In this document: positions 18,246-26,624 of the stretch, piece by piece
Layout: every line of letters begins with the position of its first letter
Numbering within the stretch: position 1 is the stretch's first letter
Notes under the pieces: generated by a model
What the model was told of the DNA's origin: nothing
Databases searched by the model: none
Seen by the model: only the letters and a program-made list of their open reading frames with translations
DNA from: Lentisphaeria bacterium UBA4640
GTDB taxonomy: Bacteria; Verrucomicrobiota; Lentisphaeria; Victivallales; UBA1829
DNA length: 64,000 nt
Assembly: GCA_002405835.1 (NCBI GenBank)
Contig: DHMO01000053.1
Location: 38,240-102,239 of the forward strand
Direction: 5' to 3'
Translations under genes and position numbers: made by a program

Positions 18246-19004
18246 TTACAATTTTCCGGAAAGAACCATCAGCTGAATGGCGTTCGGTGACGCGGGGGCG
18301 CCGGAGAAATCCGACCACGTGTTCCGGACAGCCATTCCGCGATGTGTCATAATGCCGCGGATTTCCTCCGGTGTGTAAAGCCGGATCGGATCGCCGGCGG
18401 GAAATTCGGGTTTCGGAAGAACAGTCCCGTATGGATAATCCAGCTGACCGTAGAGCAGGATGCGGGTCTGCGGATTCCATTCAAAAGCGGAAAGCGTCAA
18501 CCCGTTTGCGCCGGCCTCCCAGAGCCGGCAGGGGAAATGCGAATCCGCATATTCCGCGTTCATGATGTCCATGAAATGTTTGCCGCCGGGCTTCAGAGAA
18601 CGGGCGGCCAGATCGAAAATCTTTTCATTTTCCGCATCGTTTTCCAGATAGCCGATTGCGCCGTCCGCCATATTCAGAACGACGTCGAATTCTTCCGCAA
18701 ACGAAACGGAGCGGAGATCCGAACAGATGAACTGCGCCGGAAGATTTTCCGTGAGTGCGGTCTTCTGCGCATAATCAATATAGGCGGGGGTAATATCGAC
18801 TCCGGTTACATTATATCCGCGGCGGGCGAACTCCAGCGCGTGGCGGCCGAAGCCGCACGCAAGATCCAGAATCCGTTCGTTTCCGGAAAGATTCAGCTTC
18901 TCTGTCAGAAAGTCGACCTGCTGAACAGTGGTTTCCGTCCATGACTGATTCTGAATGTCAAGAGTCCAGCAGTGTTTGTACCAGTCGCTTGGTTTGGATT
19001 GCAT
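18246..19004 (-). CDS. Class I SAM-dependent methyltransferase, substrate unknown
   Basis: 252 residues. SAM-binding motif I is ILDLACGFGRHALEFARRG, followed by VTGVDITPAYIDYA (motif II acidic end), FICSDLRSV and FDVVLNMADGAIGYL; LKPGGKHFMDI is motif V/VI. The C-terminal part has the extended beta-hairpin seen in small-molecule methyltransferases. Its start is 14 bases after the nrdG stop, on the same strand, so it is probably the last gene of the nrdD-nrdG transcript, although no functional link to nucleotide reduction is evident. It ends exactly at the stop of the giant glycosidase on the other strand. Confidence 0.88.
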   Translation of the reverse strand: MQSKPSDWYKHCWTLDIQNQSWTETTVQQVDFLTEKLNLSGNERILDLACGFGRHALEFARRGYNVTGVDITPAYIDYAQKTALTENLPAQFICSDLRSVSFAEEFDVVLNMADGAIGYLENDAENEKIFDLAARSLKPGGKHFMDIMNAEYADSHFPCRLWEAGANGLTLSAFEWNPQTRILLYGQLDYPYGTVLPKPEFPAGDPIRLYTPEEIRGIMTHRGMAVRNTWSDFSGAPASPNAIQLMVLSGKL

Positions 19005-19018
19005 AAGATTTTTCCAGG

Positions 19019-19537
19019 TTATGGAAGCAGGACAATGCTTCCGGTGCGGCGGGTTGTGGGCATGTTGATCAGACGCTGGTTCGAAGACCCGCGGAATTTC
19101 AGGGAAATATCCTTCAGGCGTTCGATGAACGGACCGTCGACCAGAACCGCAAGAGAATCCAGAATCTCATCAGTGACCTCGCAGTGTGCGCGTCCGCCGG
19201 GAACCAGATCGCAGTCATAGACATAACCGGAATACGCCCAGATATCCTTCTCCGGGAAACGTTTTTTGAATTCGCGGATCAGCGGCAGAAGAGCGCGCTG
19301 GTTGACCGGCTCAAACGGTTCGCCGCCGAGAAGCGACAAACCGTTGATGTAGTCGGGCTTGAGGAGACCGAGGATGTACTCCGCGGTCTCTTCCGTGAAG
19401 GGGTGCCCGGCGTTGAAATCCCATGTGGAGGCATTGAAACAGCCCGGACAATGATGAGTACAGCCGGAGACGAACAGGGAGACGCGGACGCCTCTTCCGT
19501 TTGCGATATCCGTAGGTTTGATTGCACTGAAATTCAT
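19019..19537 (-). CDS. nrdG: Anaerobic ribonucleotide reductase activase
   Basis: 172 residues, usual length for NrdG. The radical SAM motif is C26-x3-C30-x2-C33 (SGCTHHCPGCFN), preceded by the typical NGRGVRVSLF. It uses SAM and a [4Fe-4S] cluster to create the glycyl radical on NrdD. LLGGEPFEPVNQRALL and DIWAYSGYVYDCDL are further conserved features. Good ribosome-binding site GGAGGG, 18 bases after the nrdD stop. Confidence 0.96.
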   Translation of the reverse strand: MNFSAIKPTDIANGRGVRVSLFVSGCTHHCPGCFNASTWDFNAGHPFTEETAEYILGLLKPDYINGLSLLGGEPFEPVNQRALLPLIREFKKRFPEKDIWAYSGYVYDCDLVPGGRAHCEVTDEILDSLAVLVDGPFIERLKDISLKFRGSSNQRLINMPTTRRTGSIVLLP

Positions 19538-19555
19538 CAGACCCTCCGTTTTTTA

Positions 19556-21718
19556 TCAGAGATGCAGAACCCTGTCGCGGATTTCCTGCGTTCTTCCCTG
19601 ATTCCAGAACTGCGAACCGATGTAGCCGCAGGTCCGGCGGGCGACATTCATCCGGCTCTGGTCGGTGTTGCCGCACTTGGGGCAGCGCCAGATCAGCTTG
19701 CCGGAATCATCTTTGACAATCTGGATTTCGCCGTCGAAACCGCACTCCTGGCAGTAATCGCTCTTCGTATTCAGTTCCGCATACATGATGTTGTTGTAAA
19801 TGAAGCGGATCACCTGCAGAACCGCCTCAAGGTTGTTCTGCATATTCGGAACTTCAACATAGCTGATCGCGCCGCCCGTGGAGAGCGACTGAAACTGCGA
19901 TTCAAACGACAGCTTGGAGAACGCGTCGATTTTTTCCGTGACATGGACGTGATAGCTGTTCGTAATGTAGTTTTTGTCAGTAACTCCGGCAACCACGCCG
20001 AAGCGCTTCTGCAGACACTTGGCGAATTTGTATGTCGTTGATTCCAATGGCGTTCCATAAATGCCGAACCCGATTGTCGTCTCTTTTTTCCAGCGTTCGC
20101 AGGCGGCGTTCATGTGCTTCATGATCTTCAGGGCAAGCGGCGTCGCTTCGGGATCCGTGTGACTCTTTCCGGTCAGGTAGTACACGCATTCGCAGAGCCC
20201 CGCATAGCCCAGGGAGATTGTAGAGTACCCGTTGTAGAGCAGCGGGTCGATGACTTCGCCTTTCTTCAGACGCGCGATCGCGCCGTACTGCCACAGAATC
20301 GGCGCGGCGTCGGACAGCGTGCCTTTCAGACGGTTGTGTCTGCACATCAAAGCCTTGTAGCAGAGAGCGAGACGTTCATCGAAGATTTTCCAGAAGCGGT
20401 CCATATCCTTTTCGCTGGAGAGAGCGACGTCCACGAGGTTGATTGTGACGACGCCCTGATTGAACCGTCCGTAGAACTTGTAGTTTCCGTTTGCATCGCG
20501 CCACGGGGAGAGCGCGGAGCGGCAGCCCATGACGGGGAAGCAGTTGCCCTCTTTCAGTTCCTTCATTTTCTTTTCGCTGATGTAATCGGGAACTAGACGG
20601 CGCGCAGTGCATTTTGCGGCAAGCTCGGTGAGGTAATAGTACTCCGTTCCGGGCGTGATGTTGTCTTCTTCCAGTACATAGATCAGCTTCGGGAATGCGG
20701 GGGTGATGTAAACACCCGCCTCGTTCTTGACGCCGACATAACGCTGCTTCAGAACCTCTTCGATAATGATTGCCAGGTCTCTTTTTTCGCGTTCGTTCTT
20801 GGCTTCGTTGAGATACATGAAAACCGTCACAAACGGCGCCTGGCCGTTGGTTGTCATCAGCGTGACAACCTGATACTGAATGGTCTGAACGCCGCGGGCG
20901 ATTTCGTTGTGCAGTCTCTTTTCGACAATTGCATTCAAGTCGTCTTCGGAAACGGCGACTTTGACCATATTGAATTCTTCAAGCGTGCTCTTGCGGATTG
21001 CTTCGCGGGAAATCTGGACGAACGGGGCGAGATGAGTGAGAGAGATGCTCTGTCCGCCGTACTGGTTGCTGGCGACCTGCGCGATGATCTGTGTTGCGAT
21101 GTTGCAGGCGGTGGAAAAGCTGTGCGGCTTCTCGATCATGGTTCCGGAAATCACGGTTCCGTTCTGGAGCATGTCCTCAAGGTTGACGAGGTCGCAGTTG
21201 TGCATGTGCTGGGCATAGTAATCCATATCATGGAAATGGATGATGCCTTTTTCATGCGCGTCAATAACATCCTCGGGAAGAAGCAGACGGGTGGAAATGT
21301 CTTTGGAAACCTCGCCCGCCATGTAGTCGCGCTGAACACTGTTGATGGTCGGATTCTTGTTGGAGTTTTCCTGCTTGACCTCTTCGTTGTTGCATTCGAT
21401 GAGAGTGAGGATCTTGTTGTCGGTCGTATTCGCCTGACGCACCAGACTGCGGGTGTAACGGTACGTGATGTACTTTTTGGCAACTTCGAAAGCGCCTTCC
21501 TGCATGATTCTGGTTTCGACAATGTCCTGAATCTCTTCGACGGAAAGAGAGCGGTCGAGAGCTTCGCAGATTCCCGCTGCATGATCTGCGATTGCATTGA
21601 TCTGCTGAGCCGTCAGCGCATTCTTGAACGGCACGGTCTGATTGGCTTTCGCGACAGCGGAACGGATCTTCTCAATATCAAATTCCTGTTCCTCGCCGCT
21701 TCGTTTTACGATTTTCAT
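19556..21718 (-). CDS. nrdD: Class III anaerobic ribonucleoside-triphosphate reductase
   Basis: 720 residues. An N-terminal ATP-cone (about 1-95) carries allosteric regulation. The catalytic barrel includes the active-site Cys region NCFPVMGCRSALSPW. The C-terminus has the zinc site (CQECG and CPKCG) and the glycyl-radical loop RRTCGYIGSQFW, where the Gly next to Cys is the radical site. It reduces NTPs to dNTPs under anoxic conditions with formate as the usual reductant. Followed by nrdG. Expression is probably repressed by NrdR: two NrdR boxes lie between the promoter and the start codon. RBS AGGGGA. Confidence 0.97.
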   Translation of the reverse strand: MKIVKRSGEEQEFDIEKIRSAVAKANQTVPFKNALTAQQINAIADHAAGICEALDRSLSVEEIQDIVETRIMQEGAFEVAKKYITYRYTRSLVRQANTTDNKILTLIECNNEEVKQENSNKNPTINSVQRDYMAGEVSKDISTRLLLPEDVIDAHEKGIIHFHDMDYYAQHMHNCDLVNLEDMLQNGTVISGTMIEKPHSFSTACNIATQIIAQVASNQYGGQSISLTHLAPFVQISREAIRKSTLEEFNMVKVAVSEDDLNAIVEKRLHNEIARGVQTIQYQVVTLMTTNGQAPFVTVFMYLNEAKNEREKRDLAIIIEEVLKQRYVGVKNEAGVYITPAFPKLIYVLEEDNITPGTEYYYLTELAAKCTARRLVPDYISEKKMKELKEGNCFPVMGCRSALSPWRDANGNYKFYGRFNQGVVTINLVDVALSSEKDMDRFWKIFDERLALCYKALMCRHNRLKGTLSDAAPILWQYGAIARLKKGEVIDPLLYNGYSTISLGYAGLCECVYYLTGKSHTDPEATPLALKIMKHMNAACERWKKETTIGFGIYGTPLESTTYKFAKCLQKRFGVVAGVTDKNYITNSYHVHVTEKIDAFSKLSFESQFQSLSTGGAISYVEVPNMQNNLEAVLQVIRFIYNNIMYAELNTKSDYCQECGFDGEIQIVKDDSGKLIWRCPKCGNTDQSRMNVARRTCGYIGSQFWNQGRTQEIRDRVLHL

Positions 21719-21723
21719 GACTT

Positions 21724-21739
21724 CCCCTATATATTGTGT
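21724..21739 (-). promoter_or_regulatory. NrdR box A upstream of nrdD
   Basis: The + strand reads CTATATATTGTGT at 21727-21739, matching the NrdR consensus acaCwATATwTwGTGT in all positions except the first three. It lies in the leader, just upstream of the nrdD ribosome-binding site. Confidence 0.75.
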
Positions 21740-21754
21740 ACGTTTTTGTTTTTA

Positions 21755-21770
21755 GTACTACATCTTGGGG
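21755..21770 (-). promoter_or_regulatory. NrdR box B upstream of nrdD
   Basis: GTACTACATCTTGGGG is a weaker match to the NrdR consensus (10 of 16 positions) but sits exactly 31 bases from box A, the three-helical-turn spacing that paired NrdR boxes show. It covers the predicted transcription start. Confidence 0.55.
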
Positions 21771-21773
21771 AGT

Positions 21774-21801
21774 ACTATATCATCCATTGGCCGAATTTCA
21801 A
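21774..21801 (-). promoter_or_regulatory. Predicted nrdD promoter
   Basis: Minus strand: TTGAAA (21796-21801), 16-base spacer, TATAGT (21774-21779). The predicted start near 21767 falls inside NrdR box B, which fits repression by a bound NrdR oligomer. Confidence 0.5.
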
Positions 21802-21866
21802 ACGCGGAAGACGAAAAAAAAAGATTTTTTAAGAGCTTGAATCTGAATGCCGCGGCAACGGAAAAA

Positions 21867-22697
21867 TCAGTTGCCGAAACTGAGCAGTTTCTTCATGAAA
21901 CCGGCCTTCCGCGGATGCGAAAGAACCGTCAGAAGAGTATCAACATCAAACTCCAACTGAAGCGTTTTCCCCGCTTTCAGCGGAAACTCCGAACCGGTAA
22001 AACGGAACGCTGCATCCTTTGCGGAAACGATCTCCAGTCCGCCGTGCAGATGCGGCGTTTTCGTCCGCGCATATTCCAGGAACGCAACACCCCAGGTACA
22101 GTCCGCGGGAACCGTCGGAGCAACGCTGTCGACAATGAATTTCAGCGCCGGATCCGAGTTCTTCAGATTCAGCGGGGAAATCTTGCGGTTTGCCGGACCC
22201 GAAAGCGGATGTTTCCGGTTGATCAGCAGTTCGGAAATGCGGACGTGCTCTTCGCGAAGTCCGGCGCGCAGACTCAGCGTCAGAGGCACACCGCGCTTCA
22301 GCGGAACTGCAGGATGTTCCGGATCAAGCTCAAACGAACCGTCCGCAGAGGGTACGAAGTCGAAACGGATATTGAACAGCCGTGTTCCATCCGGCATCAG
22401 CACCGGACGGAGAACCAGATCCCATGTATAAAGAGCATACGGCTTCACGCGGTTCTGCAACTCTGTTCCGATCACCTTCATGACAGACAGGTCCGTTTCG
22501 CTGAACTTCTGCGGTCTTGCGGAGTCGTCCTTGCGGAACCAGACACCGCGGTAATCCAGAGCAAACATGCACCACATGATCCCGATCACGACACCGATGA
22601 AAAACAGTCCGGCCAGATGCGGCGACGCATAGAATATGTACGGAATCATCAGGATCAGGGACGCCTGACCAATCCGCCGGAATGTTGTACGGTTCAT
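21867..22697 (-). CDS. Membrane-anchored protein of unknown function
   Basis: 276 residues. Two adjacent membrane helices at the N-terminus (about residues 10-28 and 30-48) are followed by a ~220-residue, beta-rich hydrophilic domain (DLVLRPVLMPDGTRLFNIRF, LTLSLRAGL, LEFDVDTLL) without cysteines or catalytic motifs I recognise. A hairpin-plus-T terminator separates it from the fucosidase gene upstream on the same strand, so it probably has its own promoter. Confidence 0.6.
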   Translation of the reverse strand: MNRTTFRRIGQASLILMIPYIFYASPHLAGLFFIGVVIGIMWCMFALDYRGVWFRKDDSARPQKFSETDLSVMKVIGTELQNRVKPYALYTWDLVLRPVLMPDGTRLFNIRFDFVPSADGSFELDPEHPAVPLKRGVPLTLSLRAGLREEHVRISELLINRKHPLSGPANRKISPLNLKNSDPALKFIVDSVAPTVPADCTWGVAFLEYARTKTPHLHGGLEIVSAKDAAFRFTGSEFPLKAGKTLQLEFDVDTLLTVLSHPRKAGFMKKLLSFGN

Positions 22698-22760
22698 GAA
22701 AAAATCCTTGTGTTAAATCTCTGTAAGATACTCCGTTTTTTCTCAGAATCAAGTCGTTGC

Positions 22761-22799
22761 AGAAAAAAATCTCTCCGGAAAATCTTTCCCGGAGAGATT
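22761..22799 (-). terminator. Rho-independent terminator after the fucosidase gene
   Basis: On the minus strand an 11-base-pair stem (arms 22789-22799 and 22768-22778, AATCTCTCCGG pairing with CCGGAGAGATT) is followed by a run of seven T. It begins 9 bases after the fucosidase stop. Confidence 0.9.
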
Positions 22800-22808
22800 G
22801 AGCGTTTT

Positions 22809-24116
22809 TTATTTCAGGAAAAGTTCAATGACGGGGACTTCAACATTCGGCTTGATGACCGGAAGTTCAAGCGTAAGCGCATTTTCCGGCGTCTTGCTGT
22901 TGAGTGCGCCGTGGATTTCCACCTTCTGATCGCGGAAACGGATTTCGCTGCCGTCGCTCAGAAGCTGTGCGTATGCGACCTTGTCCGCAAGCCCGGGAAG
23001 GTGAATGTGCTTGAAGGGCCAGTTCATCAGATGCAGATAGAGACGGTTAGTCTCCTTGTTATATGTGTAACGGCAATCCTGAGGAGCCTTGATTCCGTCG
23101 GGCGCTGCGGCGCAGTTGTAGATCGCGCGGCTGTGCAGACGCATCCAGGCGGCATAGGCTTTCAGACAGTTCATCGCGCGGTCATCCAGATAGCCGCGGC
23201 TTGTGGGGCCGACATTCATCAGAAGGTTGCCGTTGCGGCTGACATGGTTGATGAGCATGTCGATGCACTGCTTCGGCGACTTCCAGGTCTGTTCATCGCG
23301 GAAGTATCCCCAGGAACCGGAGAAGGTCTGACAACCCTCCCAGACAAGCGGATTTCCGTCCTTGTCTTTAAGCGGTTCATCCGGCGTGTACTGCTCCGGA
23401 GTCTGAATATCTCCTTCATCCGGAAGATCGAGCCGGTTGTCAAGGATGATGTCCGGCTGGAGCGAGCGGATCATCTTGACCAGCTCTTCGGATTTCCATT
23501 CGTTGCGTCCTTTGCCGTGTTCCGGATTTCCGTCCTCGGAGGGATAGGAGAAGTCGAACCAGAGAATGTCGATTTTTCCGTAGTCGGTGAGAAGCTCGCG
23601 GACCTGATTGCGCATGTATTCGGCATAACGTTCCATGCAGCGGCCTTCATTTCTTTTTTTGCGCTCTTCATCGCTGCTGTCACGGTAAGGTCCGAGCCGG
23701 TTGTCGAGGACGTAGTCCGGATGATGCCAGTCGAGAAGGGAGTAGTAGAAGCCGACGCGGATTCCCTCCGCACGGAAGGCGTCGACGACTTCGCGGAGCA
23801 AGTCGCGTCCGGCAGGGGTGTTGGTAACCTTGTAGTCGGTGTATTTCGTATCCCACATGCAGAAGCCTTCATGATGTTTTGTGGTGATGACGAAATATTT
23901 CATTCCGGCTTCACGCGCGGCTTTCGCCCACGCTTTCGGGTCGAAAAGATCAGGATCGAAACGCTCGAAATACTTCTGATAATCTTCGTCTTTGATCTTC
24001 TCGTTGTGGCGGATCCACTCGTGGCGCGCAGGCATGGAGTAGAGTCCCCAGTGAATGAACATGCCGAATCTGTCTTTGACGAACCATTTGGTATCGCCGC
24101 TTCCGAATTTTCCCAT
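22809..24116 (-). CDS. Alpha-L-fucosidase, family GH29
   Basis: 435 residues without a signal peptide, so intracellular. GH29 features in order: WFVKDRFGMFIHWGLYSMPA (11-30), YFVITTKHHEGFCMWDT (74-90), GFYYSLLDWHHPDY (122-134) and KIDILWFDFSYP (181-191), where D188 is the expected nucleophile. A C-terminal beta-sandwich follows from ~350. It releases alpha-linked L-fucose from oligosaccharides, consistent with host-glycan or algal-glycan foraging. It has its own promoter and terminator, so it is a single-gene unit. The general acid of GH29 varies between subfamilies and I do not assign it. Confidence 0.93.
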   Translation of the reverse strand: MGKFGSGDTKWFVKDRFGMFIHWGLYSMPARHEWIRHNEKIKDEDYQKYFERFDPDLFDPKAWAKAAREAGMKYFVITTKHHEGFCMWDTKYTDYKVTNTPAGRDLLREVVDAFRAEGIRVGFYYSLLDWHHPDYVLDNRLGPYRDSSDEERKKRNEGRCMERYAEYMRNQVRELLTDYGKIDILWFDFSYPSEDGNPEHGKGRNEWKSEELVKMIRSLQPDIILDNRLDLPDEGDIQTPEQYTPDEPLKDKDGNPLVWEGCQTFSGSWGYFRDEQTWKSPKQCIDMLINHVSRNGNLLMNVGPTSRGYLDDRAMNCLKAYAAWMRLHSRAIYNCAAAPDGIKAPQDCRYTYNKETNRLYLHLMNWPFKHIHLPGLADKVAYAQLLSDGSEIRFRDQKVEIHGALNSKTPENALTLELPVIKPNVEVPVIELFLK

Positions 24117-24150
24117 GATAAGTCTCCTTTTTTCAACGGGTTCTGTTGTT

Positions 24151-24178
24151 ACGATACAAGACGATATGAAAAAATCAA
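24151..24178 (-). promoter_or_regulatory. Predicted promoter of the fucosidase gene
   Basis: Minus strand: TTGATT (24173-24178), 16-base spacer, TATCGT (24151-24156). An AAAGGAGA ribosome-binding site follows. Confidence 0.4.
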
Positions 24179-24250
24179 GTGATTATTCTTTTAAAATAAC
24201 GGAAATTTTATGAAGAAAATCACCTGTTTATGAAAAATAGCACTGCGGGC

Positions 24251-24285
24251 TTGACAAATAAACATATTGATATATATTAATATGT
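24251..24285 (+). promoter_or_regulatory. Promoter and palindromic operator of the metal-efflux operon
   Basis: TTGACA (24251-24256), 16-base spacer, TATATT (24273-24278). Overlapping spacer and -10 is a 24-base near-perfect inverted repeat at 24262-24285: left arm ACATATTGATAT, right arm ATATTAATATGT, 11 of 12 pairs. Its position would let the ArsR/SmtB-type repressor encoded next block RNA polymerase until metal binds. Confidence 0.8.
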
Positions 24286-24305
24286 CAATAAAACAAGGAG
24301 GCGAT

Positions 24306-24689
24306 ATGCCGAAGAAAAAAGAAATTGCCGCGCCGGAGTGCCTCGCTCATCACGGCGATGTCGTAAAAGAGGTGGAAGCCGGATTGACCCAGTCCGAACT
24401 GCTCGCGGAAATGGCGGGCTTGTTCAAGGTGTTGTCCGATCCGACCCGCCTGAAAATTGTCAATGCCCTGCTGCTTGCGGAAATGTGCGTCTGCGACATT
24501 ACCGCGATGATGCGGATTCCGCAGCCGTCCGTTTCACATCACCTGAAAGAACTGCGCCTGGCGCGTCTGGTGAAATGCCGCAAGAACGGCAAGGAAATCT
24601 ATTATTCGCTGAACGACTATCACATTCAGCTGCTGTTCGACCTGTGCAAGACGCACTCCGCTGAACAGATGCCGAAAGGAGAATGTTGA
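24306..24689 (+). CDS. CadC-type ArsR/SmtB metal-responsive repressor
   Basis: 127 residues from the ATG at 24306 behind AAGGAGG; an in-frame ATG at 24267 lies inside the operator. Winged helix-turn-helix: LFKVLSDPTRLKIVNALL, then VSHHLKELRLARLVKCRKNGKEIYYSL. Both metal sites known from CadC are present: the alpha-3N site (C61-V-C63 plus an N-terminal C12) and the alpha-5 site (D104, H106, H117, E120). In CadC the Cys site senses Cd(II)/Pb(II)/Bi(III) and the alpha-5 site is the Zn site. It should repress its own operon through the palindrome upstream. It ends one base before the ATPase ATG. Confidence 0.93.
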   Translation: MPKKKEIAAPECLAHHGDVVKEVEAGLTQSELLAEMAGLFKVLSDPTRLKIVNALLLAEMCVCDITAMMRIPQPSVSHHLKELRLARLVKCRKNGKEIYYSLNDYHIQLLFDLCKTHSAEQMPKGEC

Positions 24690-24690
24690 A

Positions 24691-26622
24691 ATGAGCTGCT
24701 GCTGTAAAGACTGCTGCGACCACGGTTCTGTTTCCGCCGAAGAGCGCGAAGCGGGGCTGCTCAGGGATTTTCTGCAGAAATTCACTGCCGACCGTTCGCT
24801 TCTGACCGCCTCGGTTCTTTTCCTCGCTCTGATGCTGGCCGGCTGTTTCCTTGAACTTCCGAAAGCGGTCCGGTTCGGCGGATACTTTGCCGCGTGGCTG
24901 CTGACCGCGTGGAAACTCCTGCCGGAGCTCTGGGAGGAGTGCAAGGAGAAGAATTTCTTCAATGAATTCACGCTGATGATCATCGCGACCGCCGGAGCAT
25001 TCTGGCTCGGAGAATATGCGGAAGGCGCGGCGGTGATTCTTTTCTACTCCATCGGAGAACTCTTTCAGGATCTCGCTGTGGATCATGCTCGCGATTCCGT
25101 TCTCAAGATGCTCGACACGAGCGGAGACAGAATCCGGGTTCGCCGCAATGGGAAAGAAATGAACGTTTCCGTCAAAGAGGCGCAGCCCGGCGATGTCGTA
25201 ACCCTCGCTCCGGGCGAAAAAGTCCCGCTCGACGGCGAGCTGCTTTCCGGTTCCGCCGTAATGAACACTTCCGCTGTGACGGGCGAATCCCTGCCGGTCG
25301 AGATGGAACAGGGCGCAAAACTTTATGCGGGAATGATCAACGGCGGCCGCGAATGCGAACTCCGCGTTTCAGCAAGCTGGGAGCAGAGTTCAACCGCGCA
25401 GATTCTGCACAACATTGAAGAGGCGTCGGAACGCAAATCGAAAGTCCAGCGCTTCATCTCGAAAGCAGCGGCAATTTATACGCCGTGCGTAATCGGGCTT
25501 GCGGTACTGATTACAGTTGCGCCGGCGCTGTTCGTGAAGGATTACAGCTTCCCGGTCTACTTCGGACGTGCGCTGATCTTCCTCGTAATCTCGTGTCCGT
25601 GCGCACTGGTGGTCTCGGTTCCGCTCGGCTATTTTGGAGGAATCGGGCTCGCTTCCAAATACGGACTCTTCTTCAAAGGGGCGAACTATCTGGATGTTGT
25701 CTCGAAACTCGACTGTGTGGCATTCGACAAGACGGGAACGCTGACGAAAGGCGAACTTTCCGTTCAGTCGGCCGAAACGTTCCCCGGCGCGGATTCCTCA
25801 TGGAGAGCAATGGCGGTTGCGCTGGAATCGAAGTCGAATCATCCCGCGGCGCTGGCGATTGCGCGTTCCGGAGCGGACCTCGCGGAAGTGCCGCAGACGA
25901 GCGGAGTAGAAGAACTGCCCGGCATGGGATTGCGCGGAACGGTCAACGGAGCGGAGGTTCTGGCGGGCAACCGGAGACTCTTCGACTCGCGCGGCATCGC
26001 CCTCCCCGAACAGAAATCCGACCTCAATTGTGTCTATATCGCGGTCAACGGCAAACCGTCCGGCTGCTTCCTGCTCGATGATACGCTGAAAGAGGAAGCG
26101 GAAGACGCCCTGAAGCGTCTGCATGACGAAGGCATCCGCTCCGCCCTGCTCTCCGGCGACCGCAAGGCAACGGCGGATCGGGTGGCGAACGCGCTCGGCA
26201 TTCATGAAGTCCATGCGGAGCTTCTCCCCGGCGACAAACGCAGCGCGCTGCGCGACCTGAAGACAAACGCGGGACACATCGCCTTTGTCGGAGACGGCAT
26301 CAACGATGCGGCGGTTCTGGCGGAATCCGATCTCGGCATTGCAATCGGCAAAAACGGCAGCGACCTTGCAATTGACGCGGCGGATCTTGTAATCCGCGAC
26401 GGCGATCTGCTGCGGATTCACCTCGCCATGCGGATTGGACGCGCGACCCGCTCGGTGGTGTGGCAGAACATCATTCTCGCCTTCGCCGTAAAAGCCGCTG
26501 TTCTGATTCTCGGTGCATGGGGACACGCGACGCTTTGGGAAGCGGTCTTCGCCGACGTCGGAGTCGCGATTCTCGCCATTCTGAACGCTGTGCGCATTCA
26601 GCGGATGAAAATGGATTTATAA
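24691..26622 (+). CDS. P1B-type heavy-metal efflux ATPase (CadA/ZntA-like)
   Basis: 643 residues, eight membrane helices. Motifs: TGES actuator loop (~200), CPC in the membrane (SCPCALVVS, ~301), phosphorylation site DKTGTLTKG (~346) and GDGINDAAVLAESDLGIA (~534). The membrane CPC with the ZntA-like end (LWEAVFADVGVAILAILNAVR) points to Zn(II)/Cd(II)/Pb(II) export. The N-terminus lacks the usual HMA domain; instead it has a short Cys cluster (MSCCCKDCCDHG), which may act as a minimal metal-capture tail. Co-transcribed with the CadC-type repressor. Confidence 0.93.
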   Translation: MSCCCKDCCDHGSVSAEEREAGLLRDFLQKFTADRSLLTASVLFLALMLAGCFLELPKAVRFGGYFAAWLLTAWKLLPELWEECKEKNFFNEFTLMIIATAGAFWLGEYAEGAAVILFYSIGELFQDLAVDHARDSVLKMLDTSGDRIRVRRNGKEMNVSVKEAQPGDVVTLAPGEKVPLDGELLSGSAVMNTSAVTGESLPVEMEQGAKLYAGMINGGRECELRVSASWEQSSTAQILHNIEEASERKSKVQRFISKAAAIYTPCVIGLAVLITVAPALFVKDYSFPVYFGRALIFLVISCPCALVVSVPLGYFGGIGLASKYGLFFKGANYLDVVSKLDCVAFDKTGTLTKGELSVQSAETFPGADSSWRAMAVALESKSNHPAALAIARSGADLAEVPQTSGVEELPGMGLRGTVNGAEVLAGNRRLFDSRGIALPEQKSDLNCVYIAVNGKPSGCFLLDDTLKEEAEDALKRLHDEGIRSALLSGDRKATADRVANALGIHEVHAELLPGDKRSALRDLKTNAGHIAFVGDGINDAAVLAESDLGIAIGKNGSDLAIDAADLVIRDGDLLRIHLAMRIGRATRSVVWQNIILAFAVKAAVLILGAWGHATLWEAVFADVGVAILAILNAVRIQRMKMDL

Positions 26623-26624
26623 AC

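Noticed and set aside
21772..21787. A third NrdR-like site (GTACTATATC...)
   Set aside because: Only its first half matches, its spacing from the other boxes is 17 bases rather than 31, and the sequence is better explained as the -10 of the nrdD promoter.
21765..24182. 805-codon open frame on the plus strand
   Set aside because: It runs antisense through the membrane protein, the terminator and the GH29 gene, which carry real motifs on the minus strand, and it crosses a plainly non-coding hairpin.
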